A stretch of 64,000 nt of DNA from BD2-11 sp965115885 (lineage in GTDB: Bacteria; Gemmatimonadota; Gemmatimonadetes; Longimicrobiales; Gaopeijiaceae): positions 434,001 to 498,000 of the forward strand of contig OZ220479.1 of the NCBI GenBank assembly GCA_965115885.1, given 5' to 3'. A model generated the notes under the pieces. It was not told where the DNA came from. It saw nothing but the letters and a program-made list of their open reading frames with translations, and made no database searches. The first letter of the stretch is position 1. Each line of letters begins with the position of its first letter. This document shows positions 1 through 9,824 of this stretch, one piece after another. The translations under genes were made by a program, and so were the position numbers.

Positions 1-1
1 C

Positions 2-352
2 CGCAACTCCGTCCAGGTCGATTTCATCGTGACTTCGAGCTACGGGTCGGGTATGGTGTCGTCGGGAAACGTGCGGCTCCTCTACGATCCCGAAGTGGAG
101 CTCGGGGGCCGACACGTCGTCCTCGTCGACGACATCATCGACAGCGGCGAGACCATGGCCTCCCTGGTGCCCCTCGTCCGGGCGCGCGGACCGGCCAGCC
201 TCGAATTGTGTACCTTTCTCCACAAGCGCCGGGCGGGCGTCGCGCACGAGCCCAGGTGGGTCGGCTTCGACGCTCCCCGGGAGTTCGTGGTGGGCTACGG
301 CCTCGATTACAGCGAGAATTTCCGGCACCTTCCCTACGTCGCGAGCATCTAG
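2..352 (+). CDS. hpt: Hypoxanthine phosphoribosyltransferase, 3' part (5' end outside window)
   Basis: Purine-salvage enzyme that joins hypoxanthine or guanine to PRPP in the cytoplasm. The frame is open from the first bases of the window, so the N-terminus lies upstream; the GTG at position 29 is internal. The type I PRTase PRPP-binding loop is visible as VVLVDDIIDSGETM, and the C-terminal block EFVVGYGLDYSENFRHLPYV is the usual family ending (family knowledge). It stops 42 bp before ftsH on the same strand, an hpt-ftsH order common in many bacteria, so co-transcription is likely but unproven. Confidence 0.93.
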   Translation, partial: RNSVQVDFIVTSSYGSGMVSSGNVRLLYDPEVELGGRHVVLVDDIIDSGETMASLVPLVRARGPASLELCTFLHKRRAGVAHEPRWVGFDAPREFVVGYGLDYSENFRHLPYVASI

Positions 353-394
353 AGAGGAGACGGGCCGGGCCGTCGCCCGAGGGATCCCGAATCA

Positions 395-2452
395 ATGTCC
401 GATTCCGAACAGAAACGACCCGAATCCGGAAGCAGGTTCTCCCGGCTGTCGCGCACCGCCTCGTTCTGGATTCTGCTGGCGCTCGTGCCGCTCCTCTTCA
501 TGCAGCTGTTCGGTTCGGGCTCGAGCGCGGGCGTCGAGCTCTCCTACACCGAGTTCCGCGAGCAGCTCGCCTCCGGGAACGTGCGCGAGGTGACCATCGT
601 CGATTCGCGCAGCGTCGAGGGCGAGTTGCGCACCCCGCTGAGCCGCGAGGGCGAGAGCGTGGACCGCTTCGTTTCCATGCTCCCGGGCGAGGTCACCGAC
701 GGGCTGCTCGAAGAGCTCCAGGCCCGCAACGTCGTCATCGCGGCCAGGGCGGCGCGGACGCCGGTCATCGAGCGGGTCTTCGCGTTTCTCCCCTGGATTC
801 TCATGGCCGGCATCTGGATCTGGTTCGTGCGCAGCCTCCAGAGCGGCGGCAACCGGGCCTTCCAGTTCGGTCGCTCCAAGGCCAAGCTCATCTCGCCCGA
901 CACGCCCAAGGTGACGTTCGAGGACGTCGCGGGCGCGAACGAGGCCAAGGACGAGCTGCGGGAGGTCATCGAGTTCCTGAAGGATCCGCAGCGCTTCGTG
1001 CGTCTCGGCGGCCGCCTCCCCAAGGGCGTGCTCCTGGTGGGACCCCCGGGCACGGGCAAGACCCTGCTCGCGCGGGCGGTGGCGGGCGAGGCCGCGCGCC
1101 CCTTCTTCCAGATGTCGGGCTCGGATTTCGTCGAGATGTTCGTGGGCGTGGGCGCCTCCCGCGTGCGCGACCTCTTCGAGCAGGGGAAGTCGCACGCGCC
1201 CTGCATCATCTTCGTCGACGAGATCGACGCGGTGGGCCGCCACCGGGGCGCGGGGCTGGGCGGGGGGCACGACGAGCGCGAGCAGACGCTGAACGCGCTG
1301 CTCGTGGAGATGGACGGCTTCGAGTCCAACGACGGGGTGATCCTGCTGGCGGCCACCAACCGGCCGGACGTGCTCGACCCGGCGTTGCTGCGGCCCGGCC
1401 GCTTCGACCGCCAGGTCGTGGTCGACTCCCCGGACATCAAGGGCCGAGAGGGCATCCTGGGCGTGCACGCGCGCAAGCTGCCGCTGGCCGAGGACGTGGA
1501 TCTGTCCGTCATCGCTCGGGGCACGCCCGGCCTGTCGGGCGCGGATCTGGCCAACGTCTGCAACGAAGCCGCGCTCATCGCCGCCCGCGAAGGCGCCGAA
1601 CGGGTCGCCATGGTCCACTTCGAGAAGGCGAAGGACAAGGTCATGCTGGGGGCGGAGCGCAAGAGCCTGGTGCTGACCGAGTCCGAACGCGAGCTGACCG
1701 CTTGGCACGAGGCGGGCCATGCCGTGCTGGGTCTGCGCATCCCCGGCCTCGACCCCGTGCACAAGGTCACGATCGTCCCGCGCGGGCGCGCCCTCGGGCT
1801 CACCGCGAGCCTCCCCGAGGAGGATCGGCACTCCTACACGAAGGATTGGCTGGAGGGGCAGCTGGTGATGCTGTTCGGGGGACGCGTGGCCGAGGAGATG
1901 CGCTTCGGCCCCGACAAGGTGACGACCGGGGCGGGAAACGACATCGAGCGCGCCACCAGCATGGCCCGCCGCATGGTGACCCGCTTCGGCATGTCCGACC
2001 GGGTGGGGCTGATGGCGGTCGGAGATTCGGAACAGGAGATTTTCCTGGGCCGGGAGTTGGTGCAGCGGCGCGAGGTGTCGGAGCACACCGCGGAGCTGGT
2101 CGACAGCGAGGTGAAGCGGTTTCTGGACGGCGCGCACGACCGCGCGCGGGCGCTTCTGGAGGAGCACAGGGATCTGCTCGACGCCATCGCCGCCGCGTTG
2201 CTCGACCGCGAGACCCTGGGCCGCCGCGAGATCGAGACGCTCGACAGGGGAGAGCCGTTGCCGCCCATGCCGAGCGGCGAAAACGGAAGCGCGCCGCCCG
2301 AAACCGACGAGCCCCCCGGCGGCGCGGCCCGGCCGGTGTCCGGAAACCGGCCGGAACCGGTCCGCACGCCGGAGGAGGCGGTTCCGGTCTCCTCCGAGCG
2401 CGTCGACGAACCGGACGCACGCATGCGGGATTCGGCCGCCGACGATCCCTGA
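395..2452 (+). CDS. ftsH: ATP-dependent zinc metalloprotease FtsH
   Basis: Membrane-anchored AAA+ protease that degrades misfolded membrane proteins and regulatory proteins. Visible parts in order: a short cytoplasmic N-terminus; a first membrane segment near residues 24-40; a periplasmic region; a second membrane segment near 128-147; an AAA domain with Walker A GPPGTGKT (about residue 216), Walker B IIFVDEID and the second region of homology ATNRPDVLDPALLRPGRFDR; and the zinc site HEAGH (H438). The 685-residue length is normal. The last 70 or so residues are Pro/Glu-rich and likely disordered. The gene lies between hpt and cdaA on the same strand. Identification is secure. Confidence 0.98.
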   Translation: MSDSEQKRPESGSRFSRLSRTASFWILLALVPLLFMQLFGSGSSAGVELSYTEFREQLASGNVREVTIVDSRSVEGELRTPLSREGESVDRFVSMLPGEVTDGLLEELQARNVVIAARAARTPVIERVFAFLPWILMAGIWIWFVRSLQSGGNRAFQFGRSKAKLISPDTPKVTFEDVAGANEAKDELREVIEFLKDPQRFVRLGGRLPKGVLLVGPPGTGKTLLARAVAGEAARPFFQMSGSDFVEMFVGVGASRVRDLFEQGKSHAPCIIFVDEIDAVGRHRGAGLGGGHDEREQTLNALLVEMDGFESNDGVILLAATNRPDVLDPALLRPGRFDRQVVVDSPDIKGREGILGVHARKLPLAEDVDLSVIARGTPGLSGADLANVCNEAALIAAREGAERVAMVHFEKAKDKVMLGAERKSLVLTESERELTAWHEAGHAVLGLRIPGLDPVHKVTIVPRGRALGLTASLPEEDRHSYTKDWLEGQLVMLFGGRVAEEMRFGPDKVTTGAGNDIERATSMARRMVTRFGMSDRVGLMAVGDSEQEIFLGRELVQRREVSEHTAELVDSEVKRFLDGAHDRARALLEEHRDLLDAIAAALLDRETLGRREIETLDRGEPLPPMPSGENGSAPPETDEPPGGAARPVSGNRPEPVRTPEEAVPVSSERVDEPDARMRDSAADDP

Positions 2453-2512
2453 ACGGAGGCCGTGCGCGCCGCTGCGAATGCGAACCGGATCCTCCTCCGT
2501 CCCTGAGCCGGC

Positions 2513-3340
2513 ATGAGCGTCGGGGATCTGTTCGCGCTGTTCGCGCCCGGTTGGCTCGACGTCCTCGAGATTCTCATCGTCGCGGCGCTGCTCTACCGCA
2601 TCCTGCTGTTCATTCAGCGCACCCGGGCCATGCAGATTCTGCTGGGCGGGTTGCTGATCGCGGGCATCTACGCCGGCGCGCGTCTGCTGGGGCTCGATCT
2701 CGTGCGGTCGATCATGGACGCGGTCTTCCAGTACGGGGCCATCGCCGCGCTCGTCGTCTTCCAGCCCGAGATCCGGTCCACGCTTGCGCGACTGGGTCAG
2801 GCGCGCATGCTGCAACTGTTCCACCGGCTCGAGGAGAGCCAGGTGGTGGAGGAGATCGCCGGCGCGGCCGAACATCTTTCGGACATGAAGATCGGCGCGC
2901 TGATCGCGCTGCAGGGGGAGGTCGGGCTGGACGAATACGCCCAGACCGGCAGCCGCCTGCAAGCGCGCGTCTCGCGCGAGATCCTGGGCGCCATCTTCAC
3001 GCCCAATTCCCCCCTGCACGACGGGGCGGTCATCGTCTCGGGCGACATCATCAAGGCCGCGGGCGCGATCCTGCCGCTCAACCGCGCGCCGGTTTCCGAC
3101 CGAACCCTGGGCACCCGACACCGCGCCGCCGTCGGCCTGAGCGAGGAAACCGACGCGGTCGTCGTGGTGGTCAGCGAGGAGACGGGACGGATTTCGGTGG
3201 CGAGCCGGGGGGCGCTGCGCAAGAACCTCGACGGAGCCGGCCTTCGGGAAGCCCTCGCCGGAGGGGTTCCCCCCAAGGCGCAGGGACGGCGCCCGGACGG
3301 CGGCGGACGTGCGCTGGCGCGCATGTTCCGACTTCCCTGA
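2513..3340 (+). CDS. cdaA: Membrane-bound diadenylate cyclase CdaA (c-di-AMP synthase)
   Basis: Makes the second messenger c-di-AMP from two ATP. The first 85 residues contain about three hydrophobic helices, then a DAC domain with the catalytic DGA triad (D170-G171-A172, in HDGAVIV) and the RHR motif (R202-H203-R204, in GTRHRAA). Length (275 aa) and order match the CdaA/YbbP family. It starts 60 bp after ftsH on the same strand; folP, which often sits between these genes, is absent, and no CdaR-like gene follows. The weakly conserved C-terminal 40 residues are Arg/Gly-rich. Confidence 0.95.
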   Translation: MSVGDLFALFAPGWLDVLEILIVAALLYRILLFIQRTRAMQILLGGLLIAGIYAGARLLGLDLVRSIMDAVFQYGAIAALVVFQPEIRSTLARLGQARMLQLFHRLEESQVVEEIAGAAEHLSDMKIGALIALQGEVGLDEYAQTGSRLQARVSREILGAIFTPNSPLHDGAVIVSGDIIKAAGAILPLNRAPVSDRTLGTRHRAAVGLSEETDAVVVVVSEETGRISVASRGALRKNLDGAGLREALAGGVPPKAQGRRPDGGGRALARMFRLP

Positions 3341-3558
3341 AGCGGAGGGGAGGGAACTCGGGCGACGGGAATCGCGAAAGACGCGGTGCGCGGAATCGCC
3401 CGGGACGACGAAGGTTCCGGGCGCGGGGCCGGAAATCCGTCTCCCGCGGTGCGCGGGCCCGGCGCGCGTCCCCTCTCGACGGACTCCTTTCGAACCCTTC
3501 GCATCGCCCGCGCGTCCAAGAGACGACCGTCCCTCCAGCTCCAGGGAGCCGTCCGCCC

Positions 3559-5400
3559 ATGACCCGTTTCCGCCGCGCCGCCGCGACACGCGCCGGTATC
3601 GCCGCCGTTCTCGTCTGCCTCGTCTCTCCGGGGTCCGCCCGCGCCGTCCAGGAGGAATCCGCGCCTCTCGAGGCCGATTCGGTCGCGCTGCTCGAAGAGG
3701 CGAAGCGGGTGCAGAGGGAGTTCGAACGCTTTCGCGAACAGCGGCTTCCGCCGGAATGGAGCGGCTTCGGAGGTCGGTGCGACGCCTTGGTGGGCCGCAT
3801 GTGCCTGCGGCACGGAGACGGCGAGGCGCCCCCGGTGGAGCCGGATCCGATCGAGGTCGAGATGGCGCGCATGGACATGCTGCGCACCCTAGACCGCATC
3901 GCCTCCCGCGTCCCGCGCGACAGGTGGATTCTGGGACAGCGCGTCCACTACCTGAGGGAGCAGGGAGAGTGGCTCCGGGCCGAGGCCTTGGCGCAGCGTT
4001 GCCACGACGACGACGAATGGTGGTGCCGGGCGCTCGAAGGATACCTGCTTCAGTCGCGGGGCGAGAGCCTCGAGGCGGAGTCCGTCTTCCGCGACGCCTT
4101 GGCGCGGATGCCGGAGGAGGAGCGGGAGAGGTGGACGGCGCTCGACCACCTCTTGGACGAGGACGGCCGCGAGCTCTTCGAGGACGCGGATCCGGCGGAG
4201 CGGGCGACGCTCCGCCGGCGGTTGTGGCTGCTGGCCGATCCCCTCTATCTGGTCGAGGGCAACGATCGCGAGGCGGAGCAGTACGCGCGCCGCACGCTGG
4301 TCCGCATCCGCGAGGCCGCGGAGAACGCCTACGACATTCCCTGGGAGGAGGATCTGGAGGAGCTGGTCGTCCGCTACGGGGGCGAGGTGGGATGGGAGCG
4401 CGGCCGACCGGTGCGGCCTCCGTCCGGCCTCCTGCGGGACAACCGCTTCATCGTCGGGCGCCACCGGCCCCATGGCCGCGAGTTCATGCCCGCGGGGGCG
4501 TTCCTGAAGGATCCCGCCGACATCCCCGTGCGCGCGTGGGAGATCGAGGACCGGGCGCCGCGGACCGGCTACGCCGCCTGGTACGCGCCCGTCATCACCG
4601 CCATGGATGCGCAGGTGGCGCGCTTCCGCCGGGGCGATTCGCTCCTGGTGGTGGCGGGCTATCGGCCTCCGCCCCCGTCCGAGGAGGCCGCCGTTCCCCC
4701 GACGGTGCGCGAGACCGCTCCCGGAGCCGATCCCTTCGCGGCCTTCGCCGTCCCTCCGCCCCCGCCGCCGGAGACGGGGGGTGCCGTGGAGTCGGGGACG
4801 TTCCTGTTCGCCTCGGACGGAGAGCGGATCGTCGACCGGCGCGGAAGCGAGCGCGAGGGCTCGGTCGCCGTCCGGGTTCCCAACGGCGAATACCTCTTCG
4901 GCCTGGAGGTTCTGGACGACGCGAACGACCGGGGCTGGCGAGTGCGCAGCGGGGTGCGCCAGGAGGACCTTCCCCGCGGGCTCGCGGGAGTCTCCGACGT
5001 GGTGCTTCTCGATCCCTCCGGCGATCTCCCGGAGAACTTGGAGGAAGCCTTGCCCCGGGTGCTGGGCTCGACCCGCGTCCGCTCCGGCGAACCCGTCGTG
5101 GCGGGTTGGGAGGTCTACGGGCTCCGGGTCGGCGAGCGCGCGTCCGTCGGCATCGCCATGCAGGCCGCCGACCCCGGTCTGCTCGAGCGCGCGGCGCGGT
5201 TCCTGCGCCTCACCGCCCCGGAAGCGCCTCTGGAGCTGAGCTGGGAGGAAGCGGGACCCGACGAGCTGGGCACGGTCTTCCGCGCCGTCGCGCTCGCCTT
5301 GCCGCAGGTGGAGCCGGGCGAGTACGACCTGATTCTGACCGTGCGGCTACCCGGGAGGAGCCCGATCGACGTCGCGACCCGCCTCGTCGTGGAGGAATAG
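3559..5400 (+). CDS. Secreted GWxTD-like / TPR-like protein of unknown function
   Basis: A 613-residue predicted exported protein. I chose the ATG at 3559 because it opens a signal peptide (RAGIAAVLVCLVSPGSARA) although the frame stays open far upstream across ftsH and cdaA. Residues roughly 30-230 are rich in paired helices with alternating charge, like TPR-type repeats (RAEALAQRCHDDDEWWCRALEGY). The middle holds a block with RYGGEVGWERGRP, resembling the GWxTD-domain proteins of Gemmatimonadota as I recall them. A Pro-rich linker near residue 395 separates a C-terminal beta-rich half. No catalytic motif is seen. It could be an envelope scaffold or a lipoprotein-like factor; function unknown. 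Confidence 0.7.
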   Translation: MTRFRRAAATRAGIAAVLVCLVSPGSARAVQEESAPLEADSVALLEEAKRVQREFERFREQRLPPEWSGFGGRCDALVGRMCLRHGDGEAPPVEPDPIEVEMARMDMLRTLDRIASRVPRDRWILGQRVHYLREQGEWLRAEALAQRCHDDDEWWCRALEGYLLQSRGESLEAESVFRDALARMPEEERERWTALDHLLDEDGRELFEDADPAERATLRRRLWLLADPLYLVEGNDREAEQYARRTLVRIREAAENAYDIPWEEDLEELVVRYGGEVGWERGRPVRPPSGLLRDNRFIVGRHRPHGREFMPAGAFLKDPADIPVRAWEIEDRAPRTGYAAWYAPVITAMDAQVARFRRGDSLLVVAGYRPPPPSEEAAVPPTVRETAPGADPFAAFAVPPPPPPETGGAVESGTFLFASDGERIVDRRGSEREGSVAVRVPNGEYLFGLEVLDDANDRGWRVRSGVRQEDLPRGLAGVSDVVLLDPSGDLPENLEEALPRVLGSTRVRSGEPVVAGWEVYGLRVGERASVGIAMQAADPGLLERAARFLRLTAPEAPLELSWEEAGPDELGTVFRAVALALPQVEPGEYDLILTVRLPGRSPIDVATRLVVEE

Positions 5401-5539
5401 GCGCGCGCCTCCCGCCCGGATACCCGCGCCTCCCGCCCGGATCCCGAAGAAGACGGAGGTCGACGTCGCGAGCCCGCGGCGGCGTGGCTCGGGCGCCCCC
5501 GCGCCCCGCCCGGCGCGATAAGTTTACGCTCCCGAGCCC

Positions 5540-6244
5540 CTACCCCTCGACGGCGGCCCGGCCTTCGGTCGCCGTCGAGGTGCGGTTGCCCGTGAAGGTG
5601 CCCGTGAAGTCGGCGCTGGCGACCTCGCCGACTCCGACCTCGATCCGGACGCTGACCGCATCGAAGGAGACGTCCTCGGGGAAGTCCGAAATCGTGACCG
5701 TGTAGCTCCCGGCCCGGAGCCTGTCGAAGACGAAGCCGCCGCTCGTGGTGGTCGTTGCGATCTCGCCCATCGCGTGCGCGCCGCTCAGGGTGACCTCCAC
5801 CCCGGACAGCGTCTCCGCCTGGCCGTCGCTGCCGTTCGTCGGCGCGTCGACCGCGACGACGTTGCCGATCACCGCCGAGGAGCGGATGTAGTGGCCGGCG
5901 AAGCTGACCTGGACGTTCTCGGCAGCCGTCGTGATGGTCACGAGGTGCATTGCCTGCGCGAACGCCGCGTCCTCGGGGAAACCCGAGATCACGACCGCGT
6001 AGTTTCCGGCTTCCACGCCCGAGAAGGCGAAGTTGCCGCCCGAGCCCGTCGTCGTCGTCGCGCCCGCGGAAAGGGCGACGGCGACGCCGCTGACCGCCAT
6101 TCCGTCGATCGTCACCGATCCGGAGATCGTCCCCACGGGCACCGGAGGCGGAGGCGGCTCCACCAGCGGCGGAGTGCCTTCGTCGCACGCGGCGAGGGTC
6201 AGCGCCGTCAGCGCCGTCGTGGCGAGGAGCTTGAGCCGGTTCAT
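5540..6244 (-). CDS. Lipoprotein with two carboxypeptidase-regulatory-like (Ig-like) repeats
   Basis: A 234-residue predicted lipoprotein. The ATG at 6244 gives a clear type II signal with lipobox LAAC (MNRLKLLATTALTALTLAAC), so longer upstream frames were rejected. After a Pro-rich spacer come two similar domains of about 90 residues, each with a GxVxxxG..VxVxLSGA..TTTTxxGGFxF..xxAGxYxVxIxxFPED pattern typical of carboxypeptidase-regulatory or CNA-B-like beta-sandwiches. Likely an outer-membrane-attached binding or structural protein. An 11-bp perfect inverted repeat (CCTCGACGGCG, 5545-5555 and 5570-5580) spans the last codons and may act as a terminator. It converges with the preceding gene. 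Confidence 0.8.
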   Translation of the reverse strand: MNRLKLLATTALTALTLAACDEGTPPLVEPPPPPVPVGTISGSVTIDGMAVSGVAVALSAGATTTTGSGGNFAFSGVEAGNYAVVISGFPEDAAFAQAMHLVTITTAAENVQVSFAGHYIRSSAVIGNVVAVDAPTNGSDGQAETLSGVEVTLSGAHAMGEIATTTTSGGFVFDRLRAGSYTVTISDFPEDVSFDAVSVRIEVGVGEVASADFTGTFTGNRTSTATEGRAAVEG

Positions 6245-7067
6245 GGTACTGTTCCTTGTGAGAAGATTGAGCGAATCGGGGCTCTTGCCTCGGAGCCGGA
6301 AGTTCGTGCATGCGGAGACGGGCCTTGCCGTCCCGGCGAGTCGCGGACCGGCGGGCGTTGCCCACGAGGGTCGTTTCGGGCCATCCGGCCCCGAACCGGG
6401 TCGCACCCGCGAGGAAATCCCGTGCAGGCCGCGGGATCCGCGCCGGCGCGGCCTGCCGAACCGGGGGCGGGCCGTCTCGCCGCTCGGGCGGGCGAGGTTC
6501 CGAAAGTCGAACCCCCGACCTTCCGCGTCGGCGACGATCCGGTCGATTTCGGCCATGGTGCGGTCCGCAAACGCGTTGACGTTCCGAAACGGGGTGCCCG
6601 GCGCCGAAACGGGTGCCCGGCGCTCAGGTGCAACGTTGTTCTCCGTACGATACGAATAGCCGCAAACGGCGCCTGTGCGCAAGACCGGCGTCGGGCGCCG
6701 GGGAACGGATCGGCGCGTTGAAGGTCGCAAGCGGTGGGGACTTGCGCGATCGGCCTCCGCGATCGCGGAAAGGTCTTGGAACCGCCGGAATTCCAACGCG
6801 CATCGGGCGTCTCGCCGCCGGAGCCGAGGTCGGGCCGCGCATGCAGCGCGAGCGCGTGCGGGTGCGGCGGGGGTCGAACGCCGCTCGTCGTGCGACGGGG
6901 CGCCGCGACCGCCCGAATCGGGAACGGAACTTCGGAATCGAACCTCCGAAGACGAACCCCCCGGCGGGCTCGCCGGGGGGTCGTTTTCCGCTGGATCGAG
7001 CGGACGGGCGAACTCGGGAAGCGGATCGGTCGAGTTCGCCGCGCTCGCGGGTCCGGGGCGGCAGCGG
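6245..7067. other. Long intergenic region between lipoprotein and TonB-dependent receptor
   Basis: About 820 bp with several open frames but none with recognisable protein content, a convincing start or conserved motif. It contains one strong hairpin (6957-6980). It presumably holds the promoter of the lipoprotein gene and the terminator of the receptor gene. An untranslated RNA cannot be excluded; I see no riboswitch consensus. Confidence 0.5.
6957..6980 (-). terminator. Perfect GC hairpin downstream of the TonB-dependent receptor
   Basis: Arms CCCCCCGGCG (6957-6966) and CGCCGGGGGG (6971-6980) with a 4-nt loop, 87 bp beyond the receptor stop codon. On the minus strand it is followed only by a weak T stretch (TTCGTCTTC); on the plus strand TCGTTTT follows, so it could also work in the other direction. 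Assigned to the receptor by position. Confidence 0.55.
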
Positions 7068-9824
7068 CTATCGCGTCTCCCACAGCCAGTTGTAGTTCAG
7101 CCGCAGGTAGTAGTAGCCGCCGTTGAAGCCGAAAGGCGTGCTCTCGGGATAGAGCGCCCCCACGTTCAACGCGTTCGGGCTCTCGTCCGGGTAGGTGTCG
7201 AGGAGGTTCTGCGCGCCCAGGGTGACCGAGGCGCTCTCGGAAAGGTCCATCGCCATTTCCAGGTCGACGACGAAGCGCCCCGGATAGGTGTACTCGTCGC
7301 CGATGTCGTACCAGCCGTCGTAGTACGTGCCTCGAAGGAGACCGCGCAGCTGGCCGAAGGAGTGCACGCCGCTCAGCGAGGCTCGGAAGCTCGGAAGCGA
7401 CTGCTCCAGCTGGAAAACCCGGTCGTCGTCCACGACCTCGGGATTGCGCTCCGTGACCTCGGTGCCGGTGTAGTTGAAGAGGAAGTTGACGCTGGTGTTC
7501 CCGCCCATGGACTCGGGCGAGTAGTTCAGCACGAGGTCGTAGCCTTGGGTGAGGGTCGAGAAGTCGTTGGTGAAGAAGCGGAACTCGGCCAGGTTGCTCG
7601 CGCTGGTGATGCCTTCGGACACCAGTTGGGAGACCTCGGCGTCGGTGAGCTTGAAGGTCCTGGTCTGGGCGAAGCGGTCGTCGATCGCGATGCGGAAGTA
7701 GTCCGCGGTCACCCTCAGGGAGCCCGACTCGTACACGGTGCCGGCCGCGATGCTGAACGAAGTCTCGGGCTCGAGCTGCCGCCCGCCGCGCAGCGCGGCC
7801 ACGCGCGAAGTCGACGGAATCGTGCCGCGATTGACCAAGTCGCCGATCTCGGAGTCGAAGACGGTCGACACGTTGAACGTGTTCTGCTGCCCGGGCGTCG
7901 GGGCGCGGTAGCCGGAGCTCGCGCTGGCGCGCAACGAGATCCGATCGCTGGCCGCGATGCGGGCGGACACTTTTCCGGTGGCCTGGCCGCCGAAATCCGA
8001 GAAGTCCTCGTAGCGGCCCGCGATGCCGACGTTCCAGCGGTCGCCGATGTTGTTTCCGAGATCGAGATCGGCGTAGACGGCGGTGTTTCTGCGGGTCCAG
8101 CGGCCGGCCGCCAGCGGGCTGAATCCGGGAAATCCGTTGGAGGAGGAACTGAAGCCCTGCGCGGCGTAGGGGCCGATCTGCCAGGACTCGTCCTGTCCCT
8201 GTCCGACCTCGAAGCGTTCCTCCCGGCGCTCGAAGCCGCCGGCGAGGTGCGCCCGGTCGCTCACCTCGTACGCCAGGTCCAGATTGAAGTTGAGCTCTTC
8301 CTGGTTGTAGAGGCCGGGGTCGAAGTCGGTGGGGGTCTGGGGCCCGAGCGCCGCGTTGACCGTGTTGTAGATGAAGAAGTCGACGAGGTTCTTGCCGAAG
8401 CTCGTGCTCGCGTCCCAGGAGATGCCGCTGTCGGTGCGACCCCGCAGGCCGCCCACGACGGAGGCGTCGAAGACGCTGCCGCCAAACTGGGGCGTGAAGC
8501 CGCCGGGGAACATCTCTTGGAAGGAGAAGCAGTTGGGATCGTCGAAGACCTGTCGCAGCGCCACCGGGTCGGGGACGTTGTCGGTGATCCCGACGACCGG
8601 GCAATTCGCGGAGCCGTCGAGGACGCCGTCCTTGGCGTCGAGCACGTCGCCGATCAGGAGGGTCTCGCCGCCGTCGCCGCTGAACACGCCGCCGCGGGTG
8701 TTGGGGTTGCGGAAGAAGAAGCCGCCGTCGACTTCCTTGCTCGCGACGTTGCCGAAGGCGTAGGCCTGCTCGTCGTCGTCGAAGGTGTAGCCGGTGTTGA
8801 TCCAGACCTTCAGATCGTCGGTGACCTTGGGCGAGCCCCAGATCTGGGCGGTGGGCGTGCGCACCGCCGTGTTCCCGGCCGAGATCAGGCCGGCGGCGTC
8901 TCTGCGCTGGGTGGCGCGGTCGGTGGGATCCTGGTTGCCGTACTCCACGGTGACGTTGGCGAAGCCGGATTCGCCCAAGGGCACTCCGAAGTTGCCGGCG
9001 ACCGAGAGCGCGTCGCCGTCGCCCTCGTAGAAGCTGCCCTGCTTGACCTCGACGCTTCCGCCGGAGCGGTCGTTCTTGAGGATGAAGTTGAGCACGCCGG
9101 CGATGGCGTCCGAGCCGTACTGCGCCGCCGCGCCGTCGCGCAGCACCTCGATCTGCCGCAGGGCGAGGCCGGGAATGGCGCCGATGTCGGGTCCCTGGGA
9201 GCCGTCGGAGAGGCCTCCGCCCAGCCAGGTGATGACCGCGCCCCGGTGACGCCGCTTGCCGTTGAGCAGCACCAGGGTGTGGTCGGAGGCGAGGCCGCGC
9301 AGGTTGGCCGGCCGCGTGATGGTCGCCGCGTCGCTGATCGGCTGCATGTTGACGTTGTAGGACGGGACCACGGTGCGGAGCAGGAAGTCGATGTTGGTCT
9401 CCGCTTGGTTGGCGATCTCGTTGACCGGGATCACGTCCACGGGCACCATCGATTCGGTGACGGTGCGCGGCCGGGTGCGGCTGCCGACCACCACCAGCTC
9501 GTCGAGGGCGAAGGTCACGATGTCGAGGCCCAGATCGACCGTGGCGGTCTGGCCGCTGACGACCGTGACGTTTTCGGACAGAAGCCCGTAGCCGATGAGT
9601 CGGACCTCGACGGCGTGGCTCCCGGCCGCCACGTTCGACATCGTGAAGCTTCCGTCGGATCCGGTGAAGGCGACGATGTCGAGGGCGGAGATCTCCACCC
9701 TCGCCCCGCCGAGTCCCGCCCCGCTGTCGTTGCTGCGGACGGTTCCCTCGATGGTGCCCTGCGCGAACGCCGCCGATGGCAGGGCCGCCAGCGCCAGTGC
9801 CAGGATTCCTCGTCTGATCGTCAT
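7068..9824 (-). CDS. TonB-dependent outer-membrane receptor with N-terminal carboxypeptidase-regulatory domain
   Basis: A 918-residue outer-membrane active-transport receptor; the ligand is unknown. The signal peptide ends at AFAQG (residues 1-23). Next comes a carboxypeptidase-regulatory-like domain (GTIEGTVRSNDSGAGLGGARVEI), a TonB-box-like stretch, a plug domain with LLNGKRRHRGA and IEVLRDGAAAQYGSDAIAGV (typical of plugs), then a long beta-barrel ending in aromatic repeats (YYYLRLNYNWLWETR). A good Shine-Dalgarno (GAGGAG) precedes ATG 9824. The plug wording resembles receptors of the iron-siderophore/cobalamin class found in Gemmatimonadota and Proteobacteria. No SusD partner is adjacent, so a carbohydrate SusCD role is unlikely. 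Confidence 0.93.
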   Translation of the reverse strand: MTIRRGILALALAALPSAAFAQGTIEGTVRSNDSGAGLGGARVEISALDIVAFTGSDGSFTMSNVAAGSHAVEVRLIGYGLLSENVTVVSGQTATVDLGLDIVTFALDELVVVGSRTRPRTVTESMVPVDVIPVNEIANQAETNIDFLLRTVVPSYNVNMQPISDAATITRPANLRGLASDHTLVLLNGKRRHRGAVITWLGGGLSDGSQGPDIGAIPGLALRQIEVLRDGAAAQYGSDAIAGVLNFILKNDRSGGSVEVKQGSFYEGDGDALSVAGNFGVPLGESGFANVTVEYGNQDPTDRATQRRDAAGLISAGNTAVRTPTAQIWGSPKVTDDLKVWINTGYTFDDDEQAYAFGNVASKEVDGGFFFRNPNTRGGVFSGDGGETLLIGDVLDAKDGVLDGSANCPVVGITDNVPDPVALRQVFDDPNCFSFQEMFPGGFTPQFGGSVFDASVVGGLRGRTDSGISWDASTSFGKNLVDFFIYNTVNAALGPQTPTDFDPGLYNQEELNFNLDLAYEVSDRAHLAGGFERREERFEVGQGQDESWQIGPYAAQGFSSSSNGFPGFSPLAAGRWTRRNTAVYADLDLGNNIGDRWNVGIAGRYEDFSDFGGQATGKVSARIAASDRISLRASASSGYRAPTPGQQNTFNVSTVFDSEIGDLVNRGTIPSTSRVAALRGGRQLEPETSFSIAAGTVYESGSLRVTADYFRIAIDDRFAQTRTFKLTDAEVSQLVSEGITSASNLAEFRFFTNDFSTLTQGYDLVLNYSPESMGGNTSVNFLFNYTGTEVTERNPEVVDDDRVFQLEQSLPSFRASLSGVHSFGQLRGLLRGTYYDGWYDIGDEYTYPGRFVVDLEMAMDLSESASVTLGAQNLLDTYPDESPNALNVGALYPESTPFGFNGGYYYLRLNYNWLWETR

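Noticed and set aside
208..3558. Open frame upstream of the GWxTD-like gene, giving a 1730-residue protein
   Set aside because: It overlaps ftsH and cdaA in another frame, is Arg/Gly/Pro-rich without motifs, and a clean signal peptide starts at 3559.
392..3589. 1065-residue antisense frame across ftsH and cdaA
   Set aside because: Composition is typical of the shadow frame of GC-rich genes, and both sense genes are certain.
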